A stretch of 29,797 nt of DNA from CAZNGF01 sp964572855 (GCA_964572855.1 CAZNGF010000035.1:1-29797); one strand, 5' to 3'. Shown: positions 14,237 to 22,223, counted from the stretch's first letter. Numbers and translations are program-made. Notes: a model not told the origin generated them from the letters alone.

Positions 14237-14976
14237 AACACAACCCTAAGACCGTTGCGCTGGTGTTGTTGACCTTGTTCTCGGGGGCGCTCATGGTGTC
14301 GGCGCAGTCGGGCGCCGTGCCGCCGAGCGCCGAGCTGGCCGACATCATGCGCGCCGTGCACGATTCAAACGCGCCCGACTTCCGCGAGAGCGGAGCGCGG
14401 TGCGCCACCTGTCACGGGAACGTTTTTCTGGACGAACTGGTGCTGCTGAAGACGCGCCTGGCGGACGAGGACGAGCTCCAAACCGAGCTGGCGCGCAACC
14501 ACCACCGGCTGCACGAGACCAATCCCGCCGTGGTCTACGGCGAGGACTGCACCTTCTGCCACACCGAGTTCGAGGTCGGCACCGACGAGACCGGGCACGT
14601 GCTGGTAACCAGCTACGTCGACAAGGTCACCTGCGCGGCCTGCCACTCGACCTTTTCGCCGACCGGGCGCATGGACGAGAGCTACATCGGCGACGGCTGC
14701 CCGGGTTGCCACGGCGACCCGGGAGCGGACGGGAGCTGGAACGTGTGGCACTACGACCCGACCTACGCACCGGACATCGTGCGGCGGCTGGTGGACACGG
14801 CCAGCATCCCGTTCGGCACCGACTACTGCCTGGACTGCCACGGCTTCAGCCGCTATCTCGTCGAGCCGCAGGTTCAAGAAGCCTGGTGGGACATGACCAT
14901 GGCGGAACGGGACGTCTTCATCGGGGCGCTGGGACAGCCCTGGGAGCCTTCCCAGGCAAACGGATCGGACCAGTAG
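14233..14976 (+). CDS. Exported pentaheme c-type cytochrome (paralogue 2)
   Basis: This 247-residue protein has a signal peptide (about 1-25, ending SAQ) and five CxxCH motifs: CATCH, CTFCH, CAACH, CPGCH and CLDCH. The block GEDCTFCH...VDKVTCAACHSTFSP matches the cytochrome at 1623. Differences are a glycine-rich fourth haem region and a longer C-terminus with WWDMTMAERDVF. The ATG overlaps the stop of mini-ORF D and also has GGAGGTTCC before it. It heads a run with deiodinase-like 3, suggesting that it supplies or drains electrons for that periplasmic pathway (inference). Confidence 0.88.
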   Translation: MKHNPKTVALVLLTLFSGALMVSAQSGAVPPSAELADIMRAVHDSNAPDFRESGARCATCHGNVFLDELVLLKTRLADEDELQTELARNHHRLHETNPAVVYGEDCTFCHTEFEVGTDETGHVLVTSYVDKVTCAACHSTFSPTGRMDESYIGDGCPGCHGDPGADGSWNVWHYDPTYAPDIVRRLVDTASIPFGTDYCLDCHGFSRYLVEPQVQEAWWDMTMAERDVFIGALGQPWEPSQANGSDQ

Positions 14977-15073
14977 TTTTGATGCAAGGGTTTGAAGGGA
15001 GGTGGTCGAAGGCTCTCTCGAGACGACTCAAAGCGGACGGGTTGACTCAACGCATCGAACAGGAGGTGCAACA

Positions 15074-15928
15074 ATGTATAAAGCAAGACGGTTGATCGTC
15101 GCAGTCTTGCTGCTGGTTGCGCTGGGCGCGCTGACAAATGCGCCCACGTGGTCGCAGGCCGACCCACAGTACGCGCAGTGGAAGGCCAACAGCGAAGCGC
15201 TCTACGTGGCCGGCATCGACGAGGACCTGCTCCTGAACCAGTTGGAGCAGGACTACTACGTCAAGGACGCCGGGCGCGGCGGGGCCGCGCAGCCGGGGAT
15301 GAACTTCCCCAACCTCACCCTGATGGACGTCAACAACAGGAAGTACGATCTACACGAAACCACCCTGGGCGAGGGCAAGTGGGTGGTGGCGCTGACGGGC
15401 AGCGGCTTTACTTGACCGCCGTTCCGGAGGATCGTGTTATCCTCTTGGTTCCTGCGCGACAAGTACAAGGAGTTCCCCATCGAATGGTGGAACCTCTACA
15501 TCTCCGAACCGCACCCCGAGCTCTACGGACAGCAGGATCGCTTCTCCGAGTCCTACCGGGACCGCCGCTACCGCGCGCGCGCCTTCCGCAACGTGCTGGA
15601 CTCGATGCTGAACGATCCCGGCTGGGGCTGGACCACGCTGGTGTCCAACAACCTGCCGGTCGAGACGTGGAGCAACGAAACCTTCAGTTGGTATCCGGTC
15701 ACCCACTTCCCGGACGACGTCCGGCAGGTGGTCTCGGACTCGTCGATTGCCTTCCACGTGATCGACCCCAACGGGAAATTGATCTACTACGACGCCTACA
15801 GGGATCCGTCCGGCACCGACGCGGTGCTGGCCCAGATCTTCGGCAAGGAAGCGGGTATCCCCACGGGCGGCATGGAGGACATCGCCGAGTGGATGGAGTG
15901 GAACGGGCGCGAGAAGCCCGCGAACTAA
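15074..15928 (+). CDS. Exported deiodinase-like selenoprotein 3 (Sec114, UGA at 15413)
   Basis: Reading UGA 15413-15415 as Sec gives 284 residues: signal peptide (about 1-30), a strand PGMNFPNLTLMDVNN, active-site LTGSGFT-U-PPFRR, then a long C-terminal half with EFPIEWWNLYISEPHPELYG and VIDPNGKLIYYDAYRDPSGTDAV. It is more divergent than copies 1 and 2 but keeps the Sec-Pro-Pro core and the Y-AGID segment after the signal peptide. ACAGGAGG precedes the ATG at 15074. Cytochrome 2 precedes it and binding protein 4 follows by 21 bases, giving the same selenoprotein/binding-protein order a third time. Confidence 0.88.
15424..15448 (+). promoter_or_regulatory. bSECIS of deiodinase-like gene 3
   Basis: A stem GAGGAT/ATCCTC (15427-15432 with 15439-15444) with loop CGTGTT can be extended by CC/GG pairs across a small bulge. 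The loop begins 17 nt after UGA 15413-15415 and G is the second loop base. The sequence differs from genes 1 and 2, but the geometry is kept. Confidence 0.78.
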
Positions 15929-15949
15929 CCGCGTGAAAGGAGGGAGACG

Positions 15950-17017
15950 ATGAAACTGTCAATCAGACTCGGCGTGCTGTGTGCGCTGATCGTCGCTTGT
16001 GGCCTGCTTGCCGTGGCTCCCGTCTACACGCAGGTACCCGGCGTGGACGCGCCCATGCAAACCACCGTGACCATCGGGGTCGTCCTCTACAAGCTGGACG
16101 GCGCCGCCTGGGATCCGATGGACTACCAGCAGCAGCTCGAGATCGACACCTGGATGCTGCCGAGCCGCTCGCCCATGACGCGCTACCCGGACTTCACGGT
16201 CCAGACGCGCTTCACCAACCCGGTCGAAGTGGTCGTGAAGGAAGCGGCCACCGACGCGGACCAGATCAAGGCGCTGCGGGAGTTCGCTGCCGACGGGGTG
16301 GACGGCATCGTGCTGGCCCCGGTCTCGGGCAGCGAGGCGCTGCAGGCGGCCGTGCAAGAGGTGCTGTGCGAGGAGATCCCGGTCGTGCTGGTCTGGCGTG
16401 ATCTGCCCATCGTCAACAAGATGGGCCGCCTGGCCTACGTCGGGGTGGACGCCTTCCGGGCCGGCTGGTCCATGGGCATGGCGCGGGTGTACCGCAACTT
16501 CCCGCCCGAGGCCAAGGTCGCCGTCATCATGTCCGACGAGAGCGACCCGCTGCAGATCGGCCTGCGCGACGGCTTCGAGTTCGCCGTGGCCGAGAGCAAC
16601 TGGGGCGGTGCGGTCGTGACTCAGGGCGACGGCTACGACGCCTTCAACCAGCTGCTCAAGGACCACCCGACGCTCAACACCGTGTTCCTGGCCGACGGGG
16701 TCAAGCTGGCCGACGGGGCGATGCGCGCCCAGCAAGAAGCGGAAACGCGCGTCGGCGTGGCCGCCTGGGGCGTGCCGTACAACGAGAGCGAGCTGATCGG
16801 CCGCGCCATGATGAAGGGCGCCGGCCGCGTGGACGTCTACGAGATGCTGGTGGACGCCACCACCATGCTCAAGGAACACCTGACCAACTTCGGCGAGCTG
16901 AGCGACAAGCTGCTCACCCTGGAGACCTACCGCGGCATCGGGGTCACGGGCTGCGCGGACCGGGCCTACACCTCGTGGCCGTATCCGTACTACCGCGGCA
17001 TTCAGGGCATGTGGTAA
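15950..17017 (+). CDS. Periplasmic binding protein-like, orphan (paralogue 4)
   Basis: This 355-residue protein has a signal peptide (about 1-26). Its type I binding-protein fold is visible as IGVVLYKLDGAAWDPMDY, IKALREFAADGVDGIVLAPVSGSEAL, LAYVGVDAFRAGWSMGMARVY, DPLQIGLRDGFEFAV, VFLADGVKLADGAM and VGVAAWGVPYNE. It is closest to sugar- or autoinducer-binding ABC proteins, but no ABC partner is nearby. AAAGGAGGGAGACG precedes the ATG. A 13-bp-stem hairpin lies downstream at 17048, before the Sec-thioredoxin gene. Confidence 0.82.
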   Translation: MKLSIRLGVLCALIVACGLLAVAPVYTQVPGVDAPMQTTVTIGVVLYKLDGAAWDPMDYQQQLEIDTWMLPSRSPMTRYPDFTVQTRFTNPVEVVVKEAATDADQIKALREFAADGVDGIVLAPVSGSEALQAAVQEVLCEEIPVVLVWRDLPIVNKMGRLAYVGVDAFRAGWSMGMARVYRNFPPEAKVAVIMSDESDPLQIGLRDGFEFAVAESNWGGAVVTQGDGYDAFNQLLKDHPTLNTVFLADGVKLADGAMRAQQEAETRVGVAAWGVPYNESELIGRAMMKGAGRVDVYEMLVDATTMLKEHLTNFGELSDKLLTLETYRGIGVTGCADRAYTSWPYPYYRGIQGMW

Positions 17018-17047
17018 GGGCGTACTGACCTAGAGAAAGAAAAAAGC

Positions 17048-17098
17048 GGGGAAGGCAGCCGGGAAACGCAAAGCACTCTTCGGACGGCTGCCTTCCCC
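17048..17098 (+). terminator. Large hairpin between binding protein 4 and Sec-thioredoxin
   Basis: GGGGAAGGCAGCC (17048-17060) pairs perfectly with 17086-17098 across a 25-nt loop. There is no strong U-tract; it may attenuate, stabilise or process the transcript rather than terminate it. Confidence 0.5.
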
Positions 17099-17123
17099 CC
17101 AAACGCAAGACCAGGAGGCGACC

Positions 17124-17747
17124 ATGACCATTCAGCACCGGACCTTGCTGGGCACGCTGGGCGCCCTCGTCGCGGCGCTCGCGCTGGCGTGCGTGCCCGT
17201 TGCACCGCTGTCCCTGGCGCAGGACGCGCCCGCCCCGGCGGACGGCGAAATCGGCTTGCCCCTCGGCGCCAGCGCCCCGGATTTTACGCTGCCCGACCTC
17301 GACGGCAACCCCCTCCAACTCTACGAACGCATGGAGGAGTACGCCGTCACCCTTTTGCACTTTTTCTACGCTGCCGGGGGCTGACTGGACTGCACCGCGG
17401 CCGGACTGGCCGACATGGACAAGCAACTGAACACGCGCTGGAAGGACCAACCCGTCCGAGCGATTCAGATCTCCGCCGGGGACCCGGACTGGTGGCTGCA
17501 GGGCTACGCCGAGGAGTACGGGCTCGGGATGCCCATCTACGTCACCGAACCGCATAGCGAGTCGCCCGTGTGTATTGACTACGAGATCGACCACTTCAAC
17601 AACCAGCAGTTCGAGGCCGTCTACGTGCTGGATCGAAGCGGCACGGTGATCTACAAGGACTTCGTCCGCGAGGAGATCTCGATCGTGGCGGTCTACGGCG
17701 CCGTCGATCAACTGCTCGAGGGCGAACAGGAGGGGGAGGAGGAATGA
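17124..17747 (+). CDS. Exported thioredoxin/peroxiredoxin-like selenoprotein (Sec87, UGA at 17382)
   Basis: Reading UGA 17382-17384 as Sec gives 207 residues: signal peptide (about 1-33), an AhpC/TSA-type start GASAPDFTLPDLDGNP, and the active site FYAAGG-U-LDC-TAAGLADMDKQ. Sec87 is the first position of a Sec-x-x-Cys redox pair at the normal CxxC site of thioredoxin folds. The C-terminal strand FEAVYVLDRSGTVIYKDF completes the fold. CCAGGAGGCGACC precedes the ATG. The stop overlaps the lipoprotein start as ATGA. Function: probable periplasmic selenol oxidoreductase or peroxidase; a peroxiredoxin versus thioredoxin role cannot be decided. Confidence 0.87.
17398..17412 (+). promoter_or_regulatory. 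bSECIS of Sec-thioredoxin gene
   Basis: A perfect 5-bp stem CGGCC/GGCCG has loop GGACT starting 18 nt after UGA 17382-17384. G occupies the first loop position. Confidence 0.75.
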
Positions 17748-18469
17748 CCAAGATGAACAGCGGAAACCGAACCGGCCTGCTGGCGCTCTGCCTGCTGGCG
17801 CTGCTGTCGTGTGCCTTGCAGGGCTGCGGCGTCAGCACGAGCCAGAACGACCAGAGCGCGCCCGACCCGACCGAGGCGGTTCAGCCCGCAGCGCCCGCGA
17901 GCCAGCCGCAGGACGAGGTGGCACAGGTGGTTTCGCAGGCCGACAACCAGATCACCCGCGCCAAGGAACAGCTCGCGCAAGCGCAGTCCGCGGCACGGGC
18001 CGACGAACTCGACCAGCCGCTCTACCGGACCTACGCCGCCGTGGGGTTGTATCACCTGCTGGCCACGCTCGACGCGCGCTTCATGCTGGGCACGTCGGTG
18101 AGCATGGAGGCATTCGAGGGGTTCCTGGACGCGCACCTGGGCGAGCTGGGCTACCTGATGCGCAGCAGCTACGAGCTGGCCGCCGAGTTCCGCGAGTGCC
18201 TCGACCTGGGCCAGCTCGACCGTGAGGAGATCGTCTACATGCTCTCCGACGCGGTCGCGGGCGAATTGGCCCAGGAATACCCGGAGCTGCTGCCCGGCGC
18301 GGTCCGCCTGCTCGGCGCGCGGGAGGTCCCGACCGAGGCTGCGCTGGCCGAGCCCTTCAGCGAGAACTTTTTGCGGGAAATCTCGATGCAGGGGGGCGAG
18401 TGCAAGCGCCTGGAACGGGCGGGTCTCGAGGTGGACTGCGGCCTGTTCCGCCAGCTGCCGGTGCTGTAA
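17744..18469 (+). CDS. Putative lipoprotein of unknown function
   Basis: This 241-residue protein has a lipoprotein signal, LLSCALQGC, with the lipobox cysteine at C28. A low-complexity S/P/Q linker (about 29-60) is followed by a mostly helical domain, including AQVVSQADNQITRAKEQLAQAQSAA-type amphipathic helix and YLMRSSYELAAEFRECLDLG. I do not recognise the family. The gene is translationally coupled to the Sec-thioredoxin by an ATGA overlap, so the two products probably act together at the membrane, for example as anchor or partner. Weak hairpin GGGCACA...TGTGCCC follows at about 18486-18512. Confidence 0.75.
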   Translation: MTKMNSGNRTGLLALCLLALLSCALQGCGVSTSQNDQSAPDPTEAVQPAAPASQPQDEVAQVVSQADNQITRAKEQLAQAQSAARADELDQPLYRTYAAVGLYHLLATLDARFMLGTSVSMEAFEGFLDAHLGELGYLMRSSYELAAEFRECLDLGQLDREEIVYMLSDAVAGELAQEYPELLPGAVRLLGAREVPTEAALAEPFSENFLREISMQGGECKRLERAGLEVDCGLFRQLPVL

Positions 18470-18656
18470 GCGCGCCGGCCGGCTTTCCCGGGCACACCCC
18501 CGCAGAGGCTGTGCCCGACGTGCGCCGAGTTGCTGCGGCCAGGCCCCGTTGAACCCACCCGACGTTCCGAGCCCCGTCCACCCTCCCGCCGATGCGCCTT
18601 ACAAGCGTCCGGCTCGGGCTTTCGCGCAGGCCTCGTTGCACTTCCCACCCCGAACC

Positions 18657-18720
18657 TGACATGGCGCAGCCGGCTTCCTGACCGCGGTCATGGGAGTGAT
18701 TCCTGTTATCGGCGTAGCTT
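18657..18720 (+). promoter_or_regulatory. Tandem Fnr/Crp-type operators and -10 before thioredoxin 18806
   Basis: TGACATGGCGCA (18657-18668) and the perfect palindrome TGACCGCGGTCA (18679-18690) are centred 22 bp apart. TAGCTT begins at 18715, 30.5 bp from the second centre. I see no gene in 18470-18805. Confidence 0.65.
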
Positions 18721-18805
18721 GGTGCAAAGGCTACGGGAGGTGACGCGTCGCTGGCGGCAGTCGGGTCAATACACCGAAAACGTTTCCAATTAAGGAGTCC
18801 AAAGC

Positions 18806-19345
18806 ATGAAGAACGTGTCGAGACAGTTGGTGCTCATCATCGGTCTGCTGGCCCTGGGGCTGGCGTTCAACCCCTCGACGGCGCAGGGCGACTTCGTCGC
18901 GTTGCTCGGGTCCCCGATCAACATGCACGTCTACGAGGTGCGGACGCTGGAGGGCGAGACGGTCAACCTACCCGCCGTGGGCGACGGGAAGGTATACTTG
19001 GTGGCCTTCTGGCACCTGGACTGCGTCTTCTGTCAGGCCGAGGGCCTGCTCGCGCTGCAGGACGAGGTCTACGAGGTCTACAACACGGAGCAGCTCGAGA
19101 TCATCGCGGTCAACACCGACCCCGCATCCGACATCGAGCTGTTGCAGCGCTACCGCGACGAGCGCGAGATCCAGTACACGTTCTACACCGACGGCGCGGA
19201 GGCGGCCGACGAGCTGGGCCTGATCGTGCCGATCATGATCGTGATCGACCAGGACGGCAAGGTCGTCTACCTCGAAACCGACAAGACGTTTAACACCGCA
19301 ATCGCGACCATTCTGGAGGAGCTGGGCGTCGAGAAGGTGAACTGA
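18806..19345 (+). CDS. Exported thioredoxin-like protein with CVFC site
   Basis: This 179-residue protein has a signal peptide (about 1-27) and a single thioredoxin-fold domain with FWHLDC73VFC76QAEG, then NTDPASDIELLQRYRDE and a cis-proline-region-like LIVPIMIVIDQDGKVVY. TlpA/ResA-like periplasmic disulfide reductases have this layout, though the spacing between the N-terminus and active site is slightly long. AAGGAGTCC precedes the ATG. It is monocistronic, ending at the strong terminator at 19377. It has its own Fnr/Crp-type promoter. Confidence 0.85.
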   Translation: MKNVSRQLVLIIGLLALGLAFNPSTAQGDFVALLGSPINMHVYEVRTLEGETVNLPAVGDGKVYLVAFWHLDCVFCQAEGLLALQDEVYEVYNTEQLEIIAVNTDPASDIELLQRYRDEREIQYTFYTDGAEAADELGLIVPIMIVIDQDGKVVYLETDKTFNTAIATILEELGVEKVN

Positions 19346-19376
19346 TCGACGGCGTTCCAGCCCGCGGACGAAATGA

Positions 19377-19421
19377 GCGCGGCCCCGGACGGTGTCCGGG
19401 GCCGCGCGCTGTTTGGTTTCT
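19377..19421 (+). terminator. Strong terminator after thioredoxin 18806
   Basis: A perfect 14-bp stem (19377-19390 with 19394-19407), loop GGT, is followed by GCTGTTTGGTTTC. It also separates the convergent glutaredoxin gene. Confidence 0.8.
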
Positions 19422-19431
19422 TCCCGTCAGG

Positions 19432-19680
19432 CTAACCCGAAATGCCCAATTCCGAATTGATCTTCTCCTTGTTGAAGCCCTGGATCACGGTGTCGTCGAT
19501 CACGATGACCGGGATGCTCATCGAACCCGACAGTTGCATGAGTTCGCTGGCCCGCTCGGGCTCCTTGGCCACGTCGTACTCGGTGAACGAAACGCCCTGC
19601 TGCTGGAAATACGCCTTGGCGGCCTTGCAGGGGCCGCATCCCGGGCCGCTGTAGATCACGACGTTCTTGTCTTGGGCCAT
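19432..19680 (-). CDS. Glutaredoxin-like protein, cytoplasmic
   Basis: This 82-residue protein has no signal peptide. Active site YSGPGC15GPC18KAAK, cis-proline segment SMSIPVIVIDD and GFNKEKI helix define the NrdH/glutaredoxin-like family. Start: the ATG at 19680 follows CAAGGAGGATTTC. Its promoter faces the thioredoxin operon at 19909, sharing three operator sites. It probably supplies or distributes reducing equivalents in the cytoplasm for the same redox programme. Confidence 0.9.
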   Translation of the reverse strand: MAQDKNVVIYSGPGCGPCKAAKAYFQQQGVSFTEYDVAKEPERASELMQLSGSMSIPVIVIDDTVIQGFNKEKINSELGISG

Positions 19681-19711
19681 GAAATCCTCCTTGATTCGTG
19701 GTCTCGGGCCG

Positions 19712-19832
19712 AGTGTACGCCCGGCGGCGCGCGCCAACGATGACCCCGGTCAACGTCCCCCCTGATCTGGGTCAGCTCGGTTGAGGGCTTCCTGACCAAG
19801 ATCACAAAACGTCATGCGACGAATCATAGCTG
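19712..19832. promoter_or_regulatory. Divergent promoter with three Fnr/Crp-type operators
   Basis: TGACCCCGGTCA (19741-19752), TGATCTGGGTCA (19763-19774) and TGACCAAGATCA (19793-19804) lie between the glutaredoxin and thioredoxin genes. The first two are centred 22 bp apart, the third 30 bp on. For the minus gene, TACACT starts at 19717, 29.5 bp from the first centre; for the plus gene, TAGCTG starts at 19827, 28.5 bp from the third. Confidence 0.72.
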
Positions 19833-19908
19833 CCGTGTTACGGCTGAACTAAGTTGGGCAACGAAGCAACACGTGTTCCGCCGACCGAAAAACGTAAAAG
19901 GAGGACCG

Positions 19909-20457
19909 ATGCGTTTGTCGAAACGGGTGCCGTGGGTGCTGATACTGCTGTGCGCGAGCCTGATCCTGGGGGCCGGGATGGCCGCGGCCGACGACCAGGC
20001 CGAGGTGGGCCAGCCCGCGCCGCCGTTTACGCTCAACGACCTGGAGGGCAACGAGGTCTCGCTGAGTGACTTCGAGGGCAAGGTCGTCGTGCTGACCTTC
20101 TGGGGCTGGAGCTGCGTCTCCTGCAGGGAAGAGGAGATGCCCGCCCTGCAGCACGAGGTCTGGGAGAACGAAGAGGACTTCCCGCACGAGAAAGTCCAGA
20201 TCCTGTCGATCAACATCGACCCGAACCCCGACCTCGAGCGGATCAAGGGCTACACGGAAGACAAGGGCCTGACCTACCCCATGCTGGTCGACGGGCTCCG
20301 GGTGGCGGCCCAGTACCTGGTGTTTGCCACACCCATCGCCTTTTTCATCGACCACGAGGGCGTGTTGCAGTTCAAGAAGGGGCCGCAACTGCTCGGCGAG
20401 GAAGACTTTGCGCTGCTCAAAGAGATGGTCGACGCCGTGCCCGACCCCGAGGAATAA
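19909..20457 (+). CDS. Exported TlpA-like thioredoxin (CVSC)
   Basis: This 182-residue protein has a signal peptide (about 1-25) and an AhpC/TSA-type domain, FTLNDLEGNEVSLSDFEGK, with FWGWSC69VSC72REEEMPALQ. An INIDPNPDLERIKGY segment and a VFATPIAFFID cis-proline strand follow. AAAGGAGGACCG precedes the ATG at 19909. It is closely related to the first domain of the next gene, 9 bases downstream, and to the protein at 2444, so it represents a local family expansion. Periplasmic thiol-disulfide reductase is the family role; its specific target is unknown. Confidence 0.9.
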   Translation: MRLSKRVPWVLILLCASLILGAGMAAADDQAEVGQPAPPFTLNDLEGNEVSLSDFEGKVVVLTFWGWSCVSCREEEMPALQHEVWENEEDFPHEKVQILSINIDPNPDLERIKGYTEDKGLTYPMLVDGLRVAAQYLVFATPIAFFIDHEGVLQFKKGPQLLGEEDFALLKEMVDAVPDPEE

Positions 20458-20466
20458 GGAGCGACC

Positions 20467-21408
20467 ATGGCCGTGCGAGTGCCGTTGCTGTGTCTGATCC
20501 TGCTGGCCGGCGCCCTGCTGGGCGCGCCCCTGGACGGGCGCGCCGAGGAGGGCAAGGTCGGCGAGCCGTTCACCGACTTCACGCTGCTCGACACCGAGGG
20601 CAACGAGGTCACGCTCTCCGACTACGCGGGCAAGGTGATCGCCATCACCTTCTGGGGCTGGGGCTGCATCGAGTGCCGCGAGGAAGAGATGCCAGCGCTG
20701 CAGTCCCAGGTGCAGGAGGTCTACAGCCGCGAACAAGTGCAGGTGATCTCGGTCAACATCGACCCCAAGCCCGACCTCGAGCGCATCAGACAATACAAGG
20801 AAGACAAGGGCCTGACCTATCCCATCCTGGTCGACGGGCTCGAGGTCGCCTTCGACTACCGCGTGTTCGCCACGCCGATCCTGTTTCTGATCGACGGCGA
20901 GGGCATCGTGCGACACAAGGAGGCCAACAAGGTCTTCGACGCCGACACGCGCGAGGTATTGCAGGGCCTGATCGACGAGCTGCCCGTGGGCAAGGACGTG
21001 GGCAAGCGCGCGCTCGGCTTCGAGCTTCCGGGCCTGGACGGGGAGGCCGTGGCGCTGGCCGACTTCGCGGGCAAGCCGGTCGTGCTGGCCTTCTTCGGCT
21101 CGCACGACGGGAACTGCGGCGACGTGCTGGGGCCGCTGCAGACCCAGGTGCACGCGGTCTACGGCGACGCCGTGACCGTGCTGGGGATCGCGATGGACCT
21201 CGACCCGGACCCGGAGGCGCTCAAGGCGCTGCAAGACGAGCTCGGGGTGACCTTCCCCTTCCTGATGGACGGGCTGCGGACCGCGGTCCAATACGGCTTC
21301 ACGGCCGCGGGCGCGGTCGTGATCGACGCCGAGGGCGTGATCCGTCACCGGCAGGGCGTGCCGCTCACGACCGGGATTTTCGAGGTGATCGAAGGGCTGG
21401 TCGGCTAG
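20467..21408 (+). CDS. Exported two-domain TlpA-like protein, second domain degenerate
   Basis: This 313-residue protein has a signal peptide (about 1-25). Domain 1 carries FWGWGC67IEC70REEEMPALQ, an INIDPKPDLERI block and VFATPILFLID. Domain 2 (about 180-313) starts ALGFELPGLDGEAVAL and has only one cysteine at its active-site position (FFGSHDGNCGD). The same active-plus-degenerate arrangement occurs at 2444. AAGGAGCGACC precedes the ATG. The degenerate domain may bind a partner or use a single-cysteine mechanism. Confidence 0.9.
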   Translation: MAVRVPLLCLILLAGALLGAPLDGRAEEGKVGEPFTDFTLLDTEGNEVTLSDYAGKVIAITFWGWGCIECREEEMPALQSQVQEVYSREQVQVISVNIDPKPDLERIRQYKEDKGLTYPILVDGLEVAFDYRVFATPILFLIDGEGIVRHKEANKVFDADTREVLQGLIDELPVGKDVGKRALGFELPGLDGEAVALADFAGKPVVLAFFGSHDGNCGDVLGPLQTQVHAVYGDAVTVLGIAMDLDPDPEALKALQDELGVTFPFLMDGLRTAVQYGFTAAGAVVIDAEGVIRHRQGVPLTTGIFEVIEGLVG

Positions 21409-21528
21409 AGGCTGCGACCGGTCCCGAAACGGGAGGCAACAGGAAAGGAGGGCGACGCGAGGCAAGAGAGATCGAGCAAAGCCGTACTGAAACCAACGAA
21501 ATTTATCATATACGCACAGGAGGTTTTG

Positions 21529-22158
21529 ATGTCTAAGTTTAAGCTAGCGCTGATCGTGATCGCCGTCTTCGGTATGGTGGGCTGGGGCCTGAGCCAGGCC
21601 AGCGCGCAGGCCGACGCCGGCAAGGTCGCCTACGTCGAGTTCGGCTGCTACGACTGCCACGGCAACTTCGACACCGGCGGCGCCACCGCCGAGCGCGACG
21701 CCGCCAACCCGAACGCCTTCGGCGGCATCGGCCCGGCCATCGTGGGCTGGAGCGCCGAGGACATGAAGCCCGCGGTCTACGACAACCTGTATCAGGAGAT
21801 CAACTACTTCAAGACCCGCGAACCCGAAGCCAGCACGTTCGGCGAGGACGAGCTCAGCGACGGCGACCTGGCCGATATCACAGCGTTCCTGAACCCGAAC
21901 TTCACCGACGGCGACGCCGCCAACGGCGAGACCCTGTACAAGGAAGCCTGCTTCGCCTGCCACGGCAGCGACGCGCTGGGCAAGGGCCTGACCGGCCCGC
22001 CCATCGTCTACAAGCAGCTCGACGCGGTCATCGCCGTGGCGCGCACGGGCCGGCTGCCCGAGCGCATGAGCGGTCTGATGCCGCTCTACAACGACTCGCT
22101 GGACGAGGCGACGCTGGGCCAGATCGCCGAGTGGCTCATCAGCGAGAACAAGCGCTAA
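21529..22158 (+). CDS. Exported diheme cytochrome c
   Basis: This 209-residue protein has a signal peptide (about 1-27, ending ASAQ). Two class I cytochrome c domains follow, with CYDCH (C40, C43, H44) and CFACH (C141, C144, H145). Probable distal ligands lie near M-K-P (EDMKPAVYDN) and ERMSGLMPLY, as in small cytochrome c/FixP-like proteins. ACAGGAGGTTTTG precedes the ATG at 21529. It lies 120 bases after the thioredoxin pair, in a leader containing an A/T-rich TATCATATA element, and may have an additional promoter. It is a periplasmic electron carrier. Confidence 0.88.
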   Translation: MSKFKLALIVIAVFGMVGWGLSQASAQADAGKVAYVEFGCYDCHGNFDTGGATAERDAANPNAFGGIGPAIVGWSAEDMKPAVYDNLYQEINYFKTREPEASTFGEDELSDGDLADITAFLNPNFTDGDAANGETLYKEACFACHGSDALGKGLTGPPIVYKQLDAVIAVARTGRLPERMSGLMPLYNDSLDEATLGQIAEWLISENKR

Positions 22159-22223
22159 ACCCGCCCGACCCGCCCCTGATGCGTTTTGCCTGATCGGGGA
22201 TCGACAGGGGCAACGCAAACGAC

